Part shown: piece after piece, positions 59,301-64,000 of the stretch
How positions within the stretch are numbered: the stretch's first letter is position 1
How the letters are laid out: each line of letters starts with the position of its first letter
Source of the DNA: Chondrosia reniformis
Taxonomy: Eukaryota > Porifera > Demospongiae > Chondrillida > Chondrillidae
NCBI GenBank assembly: GCA_947172415.1
Contig: OX359194.1
Coordinates: 2,852,001-2,916,000 of the forward strand
DNA: 64,000 nucleotides
Direction of reading: 5' to 3'
The notes under the pieces: model-generated
The model's database searches: none
Told to the model about the DNA's origin: nothing
Seen by the model: the letters and a program-made list of their open reading frames with translations, nothing else
Position numbers and translations under genes: made by a program

Positions 59301-59575
59301 TTCATGTTCCCAGCAATCTGCAGTGGTAGAGGTTTCACTGAATAGATTGTACTATTCTATGTTACAAATAGTAGTAAGGTGTATGCCATTTCTAGAACTA
59401 AGGTGAAATATACGTACTTATAGCAAATAGAAGTGCTGCATAGCTGTCACAATCAGGTTCCCTTTGGCTCAAGTACTTGAAATTAAATTCTTTGATTTTA
59501 CAGGCAGCCAAAATGTTGAGAACCCAGTATCATGAAATAGAAAGAATTCAATCTGCATTAACTATTAAGTGGTAG
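53311..59575 (+). CDS. CIAO3: Cytosolic Fe-S cluster assembly factor CIAO3/NARFL (Nar1)
   Basis: Fifteen exons (53311-53373, 53455-53502, 53578-53733, 53886-54018, 54387-54441, 54513-54592, 54823-54952, 55368-55489, 55944-56016, 56389-56443, 56821-56862, 56949-57080, 57836-57999, 58177-58252, 59504-59575) join in phase to 466 residues, close to the family's usual length. The start was chosen where the conserved [15 protein letters not shown]-terminus begins. The N-terminal cluster cysteines are ECIKP and CLACSGC. The hydrogenase-like domain has [29 protein letters not shown] and [12 protein letters not shown]. The protein passes Fe-S clusters to the CIA targeting complex. Its C-terminal Trp (IKW) fits the known C-terminal aromatic recognition signal. 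The intron after 54018 uses a GC donor (AG|GCAAGT). Confidence 0.94.
54120..54200. mobile_element. Fragment of the tccaaagctct dispersed element
   Basis: Shares gtatcctcatccaaagctct with the copy near 7845 and a cagccgagtggagaaag segment with others. It lies in a CIAO3 intron. Confidence 0.4.
55185..55250 (+). repeat. tRNA-like/SINE-like remnant
   Basis: gtagctcagtggcagagca matches a tRNA 5' region including the A box. The anticodon arm and B box cannot be folded, so this is not a functional tRNA gene. A tRNA-derived SINE fragment is the simplest reading. Confidence 0.35.
57203..57318 (+). repeat. About 22-bp tandem repeat, five to six copies
   Basis: The unit is aggttgcccctaagagaata, with alternating agag/atag forms. 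Degenerate copies begin upstream after a G-run near 57115. It lies in a CIAO3 intron. Confidence 0.9.
58389..58910. mobile_element. 522-bp element with 24-bp terminal inverted repeats
   Basis: The ends cggtaggcacggaaattatc and gataatttccgtgccgaccg are inverted copies with a single mismatch over 24 bp. The interior has no coding capacity. It lies in the last intron of CIAO3. Confidence 0.85.
58686..58790. mobile_element. Small inverted-repeat element nested in the larger one
   Basis: tacagtcgaactc at the left and gagtttgactgta at the right are near-perfect inverted ends. A duplicated gggataatgcgtacctt lies inside. Confidence 0.65.
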
Positions 59576-60227
59576 ATTCTCAGCAGCGACTTTGTTTGCT
59601 CATTATAAATTTATATTCAACCATTATGTACAAAAATGCTTTCAGTACTGTTGTTCTTAAGTTTTTCTTATATTTGTATGCAATTTGAATCATACGTAGG
59701 TGCTCAAACTAGGTTAGACTCCAACTGTTTTTTTTAACTACCCTGGTATATAGACTGACTTAATCTGACGAAATCAGCCCCTATTCTTATGCAATTAAAA
59801 TAGGATTTCATCAGATCTAGACTCTGGTAGACTTAGTCTGACATTTCCAAATATGCAGAGTCTGAAAATGTTATTCAAACATTCCCAATAAATATGCACA
59901 CAAATTAACAGATGTCATGAAGAAAGAGTAACAAGTGGTGTATATGATGAAAGGCCAGTGTTATCACAGTAGGAGGAGGAGGAGGATATACAGTCATTAC
60001 CTTTTTTGGCATGGCATATTTAATGTCATCATAGAGTCTTGGTCTGAATATAAGGAGCTCAATATAGCTATTTTCAATGTGTATATGACAAACCCAGCAT
60101 TGACTGGAATGGTGGCTGGGAAATACATGAAAAGATGGCCGATTATATTAATAAAGCTCGCCGTGTGGATTAATAAATCAATAATTATACAGTCGCCACT
60201 CGCAGCTGCCATTGTTTTTTTAGAATT
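59576..60227. other. 3' flank of CIAO3
   Basis: An AATAAA at about 59885 could be the CIAO3 poly(A) signal. No gene is seen. Confidence 0.4.
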
Positions 60228-60380
60228 ATGGCCACCGTATTTTTCTGCAACCACGAATCTGTACGGGCAAAGATGAGACTAATAACAAAGAGGATGCTAC
60301 TCAATCTCATCTGTATTTTATGCCTAATAGTCTGCATACAACTTTCTCTTCCCGGACGTCAAGAGAAGAATCAAGGTATT
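60228..60380 (+). CDS. Candidate first exon of a type II membrane protein
   Basis: An ATG frame contains a basic segment, then a 17-residue hydrophobic helix (LLNLICILCLIVCIQLSL) followed by polar residues, ending at a possible donor (aatcaag|gtatta). This is the layout of Golgi enzyme signal anchors. No downstream exon was found in the window, so it may be chance. Confidence 0.25.
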
Positions 60381-60891
60381 ATTTCTCGAGAGGATTGTAA
60401 CGTAGTAAAAGTAGTTTGGACTGCGATTCTATAACGTACATTTAACTGAAAACGTATATGTTTATTCCTAGATACTGTACTATGGTTTGTCATTAAAAAC
60501 AAATGAAAAGCCAGTACACAAACACTAAACCAATCTGAACAATCTGAATGTCAGTTGAATCAGTGTGAAAAAGCATTAAAACAATGAAATGGTTATGTAA
60601 TGTCTGCGAAATATATATAACTATCTATTAGAAGCACTTAACAGAATGTCTTAGTTTAAAGCGACCATTTCACTCATTGATAACCTCGTACTTAAATTTT
60701 AATGTTGGCGATTTTTGTGGATCATGAGCCAATCGCGAATATTTTGCCCACTAAAATTTATATATACATCAATGGAAATGTGTATGATTCAATGTACAGA
60801 CCAAATATAATAATTGAAAATGGTACAATATTTGTTTGATGCTATCATAATACTGATGTGCAACACAATTGTACAAGTAAGAAAAAGAAAT
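60381..60891. other. No gene seen
   Basis: AT-rich sequence with short frames only. Confidence 0.4.
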
Positions 60892-62863
60892 TCAATTATC
60901 AAGATTGTAAAAGTCATCTATGAGCCCCACATCTGCATGTGTGCAGGCTGCTAGGTCAAGTGGATTGTCATGTATTACTGATCTGCTGGGTCCGTTTGAG
61001 GTTGACCATGCATACCAAATGCACATGACTGTGGATCTCAGCAGTGAGAAGTTTAGCAGGCAACAAAGGCTGTTGATAACTTTGTGGTATGGGGAAGACC
61101 TCGTCACTGCAAGAAGAGAGGCTAGTCTCCCATAGGTAACGCCTACCGCAGGGCCCATGCCACCTGCTGCTGAGAAAACTAAGAGGATAAAAGAACTATG
61201 CTCAATCTCCAAAACACAATGCTGGTATTTCTCTTCTCATTCTTGTGCCTTCTGTACAAAGCGATTTGGGTGGATTTGCAATTACTTGATTCAAATGGGT
61301 TAAAACCCTGACATCAAAATGCACGCTGATGTCTCTCCCCCCAAAAACCTTGACACACTTACGTCAAGCTGTGCACCTTATTCTGAGTTGGCTGTCCTCA
61401 GCTGCAGTCTCTCCCCAGTTATTAATGGTTGCAGTTCCGGTTCCACTGCCACATTGTGGCATACTTCAAAGACAGTGATATTTGATATCTTTATGTCTCA
61501 ATGCTGGGAACCCTGAAAGCATGCTCAACTGTTTGCTGCTTGCCACAGACATGCGGAGGCTACCATCCGTAATGCAGGCACAGGGTATCGCAGAAGGCAC
61601 CACTGTGTAGGCTGAATCCCATCTCATCCAGGGGCAGTACAGCCAGCCAGTTCAATGCACCCTTCTCACTGCTACAGTCCATGACACATTGCATCTGCAC
61701 TGGGAGCCTCTCATGTATATAGTCTGCATGCTTGCCTCCTCCGCTAGCTCTCGTCATCACTGAGCTTTGATCTTGCCCTTAAGGTTCTGGTCCACAGCAA
61801 CACCCGGTGGATAGGACCTATCTTGCTGCAGTATAAGGGCTATCAGAAGGGCTGTCACCCTTTGGGAACTATTGAACTGAAGACTAGCTGTACATGTTTT
61901 GGTGAGGTTCGGGATACTATGACCTCCAAGTCTCGTAGGAAGTGCAAAGAGTTCTCTCTCCTGATCAGTGAAACCCATCCTGCCTGTGAGGGCAGGCAGG
62001 AATCGGTTTCGTATAGCATCCTCCAGTGGCAGAAATAGATATTACCACTTGGCACTGTCCTTGAGATAAATGCATGTCCACTTACCATTGAGACTGTGGG
62101 TCAGAGCACTATAGGCAGCATGTGGTTGACTAGAGACAATGGTGGCAAGTTGTTCTGGGTGTAGCATTGGGAGCCCCAACCTTAATTTGTAGAAGCATTT
62201 GTGACAGAAAAGGTCCATGATTAGACAAAAGAGGGTGACTCTGGCCATCTTTTGATCCTTGCCCCACTGTTGCCGAAGACATTCACTGCTTGTTCATAGT
62301 ATTCCTTTTCACAATAAGTGAAGACTTGGTGGCATTTGCATAATAGCCAAAATTGGGTCCAGTCTCTTTAGTTCATCCCACCAATCCTTCACACATTGGA
62401 GTTGTCCCCCTGCCATGGCGTCATATGCAAACCAGACCTGCCTTGCGGAGGTAGACTCTGCTAGATGGTGTACAAGGGGCAGCGTGATAATGGAGTAAAT
62501 GATCATTTCCAGGAGGTTGCCTTGGGTGGCACCTTCCTGGGAGAAGATGACTTTACCATCAATGCATAAAAGGGAGTTTCTACGGTACATGTGCAAACCA
62601 CAACCGAACACAAAATGGTGGTAAAAGCAATTGGTATATTTAACCTGTATTTCCTCACATTGCTTTAGATTGGAGATCAAAACAGAAATTATTTTTAGAA
62701 CAGAAACTCTTACAATATGCGAGTTTGCTTGTAGACGTTGTTTAAAAGTTGTGATACCAGTCTCAAAAATACTACCCACAGTAATATCTAATTTTTCACC
62801 CCGTATACTTTTAAAATAATGCTTCCTTACAGAATAGAAAGGAGTGAGTGTCTGTGTCAGCAC
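60892..62863 (-). pseudogene. Decayed reverse-transcriptase retroelement
   Basis: The minus strand carries, in order and in different frames, a reverse-transcriptase core (SQEGATQGNLLEMIIYSI; FAYDAMAGG in place of the catalytic Y-x-DD box) at about 62309-62863. Next come LTHSLNGKW (about 62100), GFTDQERELFALPTRLGG (about 61900-61978) and the C-terminal GGMGPAVGVTYGRLASLL (60892-61212). Frameshifts separate the blocks and the active-site aspartates are damaged, so it is dead. The C-terminal block is related to the fragment at 16594-16920. Confidence 0.7.
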
Positions 62864-63214
62864 TGTGAATCACAGACAGTAGCCACTTCATTCTTAGGTG
62901 TGAAAAGAATAGTAATGAAAGTAGCCTTTTGTTTGAGGAATTAAGAGAGAGGGCTGCTGAATTTGATAGCAAACTAGATAATGAAAAGCTGGTAGTGGCA
63001 TTGACTGAGGCTTGCATGCGTACTAGAATCTGGTTTTTAATATTAAAAAAGTGGAAAAGATGAAACTACGTCAGATAATAACCCCACTTTTTATTTTTTT
63101 TCTATTCATGTTTTTCTTTTCTTCATTCTATTTTTGTAATTATAACTGTAACTTACATTTAGACAAAACCCACATCATCATACTCTGTTAATCACCTTCC
63201 ATCCCTTATAGCAC

Positions 63215-63700
63215 TTGAACTATAATGCACCACCTCCAAACTCGGTGCTTGTGTCTGAGAAGTGCAGCCTGATATCCTTAAGTGGCAAGGGCTTAATGTG
63301 CCCAGGCAGTGAGGCTATGTACCTGGGCGGAAGGCCTGGTAGCTTTAATGTCCGTTAAATGAAATTGAAATTGAGCGTCCATTAAATCAATCGCAAAAGT
63401 GTTAAACCATTGTGAAAAAACTGCATTGCTTAATAACATACAAAAATGTAAGAACTTCATGTAATTTCAATCAATCAATACTCAATTGGACATCAGCCAA
63501 AAACCCCAGTAACGGGGGTCTCCACACCCACGTACACCACACCAAACACTTATTATTACTTATATTATGCACCACCTCTGAACTCGGTGCTTGTGTGTGG
63601 CTGTCTGGGAAGTGCGGCCTGGTAGCCTTAAGTGGCGATGGCTTAATGTGCCCAGGCAGTCGGGTTATGTACCAAGGCGGATGGCCTGGTAGCCTTAAAG
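63215..63700 (+). repeat. Two copies of a 130-bp dispersed repeat
   Basis: Copies at about 63215-63345 and 63567-63700 share ccaccctctg-like starts, aactcggtgcttgtgt, ggcttaatgtgcccaggcag and ggcctggtagc. They are richer in GC than their surroundings and do not encode a protein. Confidence 0.7.
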
Positions 63701-64000
63701 TAGCAATGGTTTATACGTGTCCATGTATAGCACTGTACCCCTTAACCACTTTTGGTTTGCTTTATACATTCATTGCATGCATGGGCATTCTAATAATTAT
63801 AATAATAAATATACTCAGTTGCTGGGGCAACTGTCTGTGTTTAAATTTCATAACCGTGATACAATAGGATTTAAGAAGCTATAATTATACTGTATCAGCT
63901 TCTTAAATCCTGTTATATCCCTACCCAAATATGGTAAACGTTTCTACTTGGAGGGTGGACAATTCTCCTTACATTTAGGACAGTTGGAGTAGTCAGGGCA
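63701..64000. other. Window end, no gene seen
   Basis: An AT-rich stretch. A short inverted repeat (tttaagaagctataattata.../cagcttcttaaat) is visible at about 63868-63910. Confidence 0.4.

Noticed and set aside
59935..60276. 113-codon plus-strand frame
   Set aside because: No domain, composition like the surrounding DNA, no splice context.

Overview
This is animal nuclear DNA with spliced genes and short AT-rich introns. It is peppered with palindromic TACGTA/TACATA tracts and small inverted-repeat elements. That texture, the compact genes and the gene content (an IQGAP-type CH domain with SH2 and SAM domains, Ig/FN3 receptors, a fibrinogen-like lectin) fit a demosponge, most likely Amphimedon queenslandica. 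The species is inference; the metazoan assignment is solid. All exon models were built by hand from splice sites and reading-frame continuity.

Layout. (1) 2595-10807 (+): an adaptor gene with an IQGAP-like CH domain, one IQGAP-type repeat, two SH2 domains and a SAM domain. Its first exon was not found. (2) 11522-15852 (-): a 792-residue receptor (signal peptide, Ig, three FN3, one membrane helix) with several YxxL/I sites and proline motifs in its tail. (3) 15853-19803: AT-rich, with two transposon relics. (4) 19804-28178 (+): a 2428-residue membrane protein whose ectodomain is about 170 copies of a 12-residue Ser-Gly repeat; its tail has three NPxY motifs and ends in a YxxI-x6-YxxI (ITAM-type) sequence. 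(5) 29155-45192 (-): a 17-exon EF-hand, coiled-coil and WW-like protein of unknown name. One of its introns holds an intact 4.4-kb R2/R4-type LINE whose 5' end folds as an HDV-like ribozyme. Another holds a complete fibrinogen-domain gene on the opposite strand, a 25-bp minisatellite and a 52-bp perfect palindrome. (6) 46246-52799 (+): the Pat1/PATL1 mRNA-decay factor. (7) 53311-59575 (+): CIAO3/NARFL, a cytosolic Fe-S assembly protein. (8) 59576-64000: repeats and a decayed reverse-transcriptase element.

How the genes may work together. The most interesting pattern is that a tandem-SH2 adaptor lies within 18 kb of two receptors carrying ITAM-like tyrosine motifs. Tandem SH2 domains binding doubly phosphorylated ITAMs is established for Syk/ZAP-70. 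That these three neighbours form one pathway is a hypothesis only. PATL1 and CIAO3 are housekeeping genes with no evident link to it.
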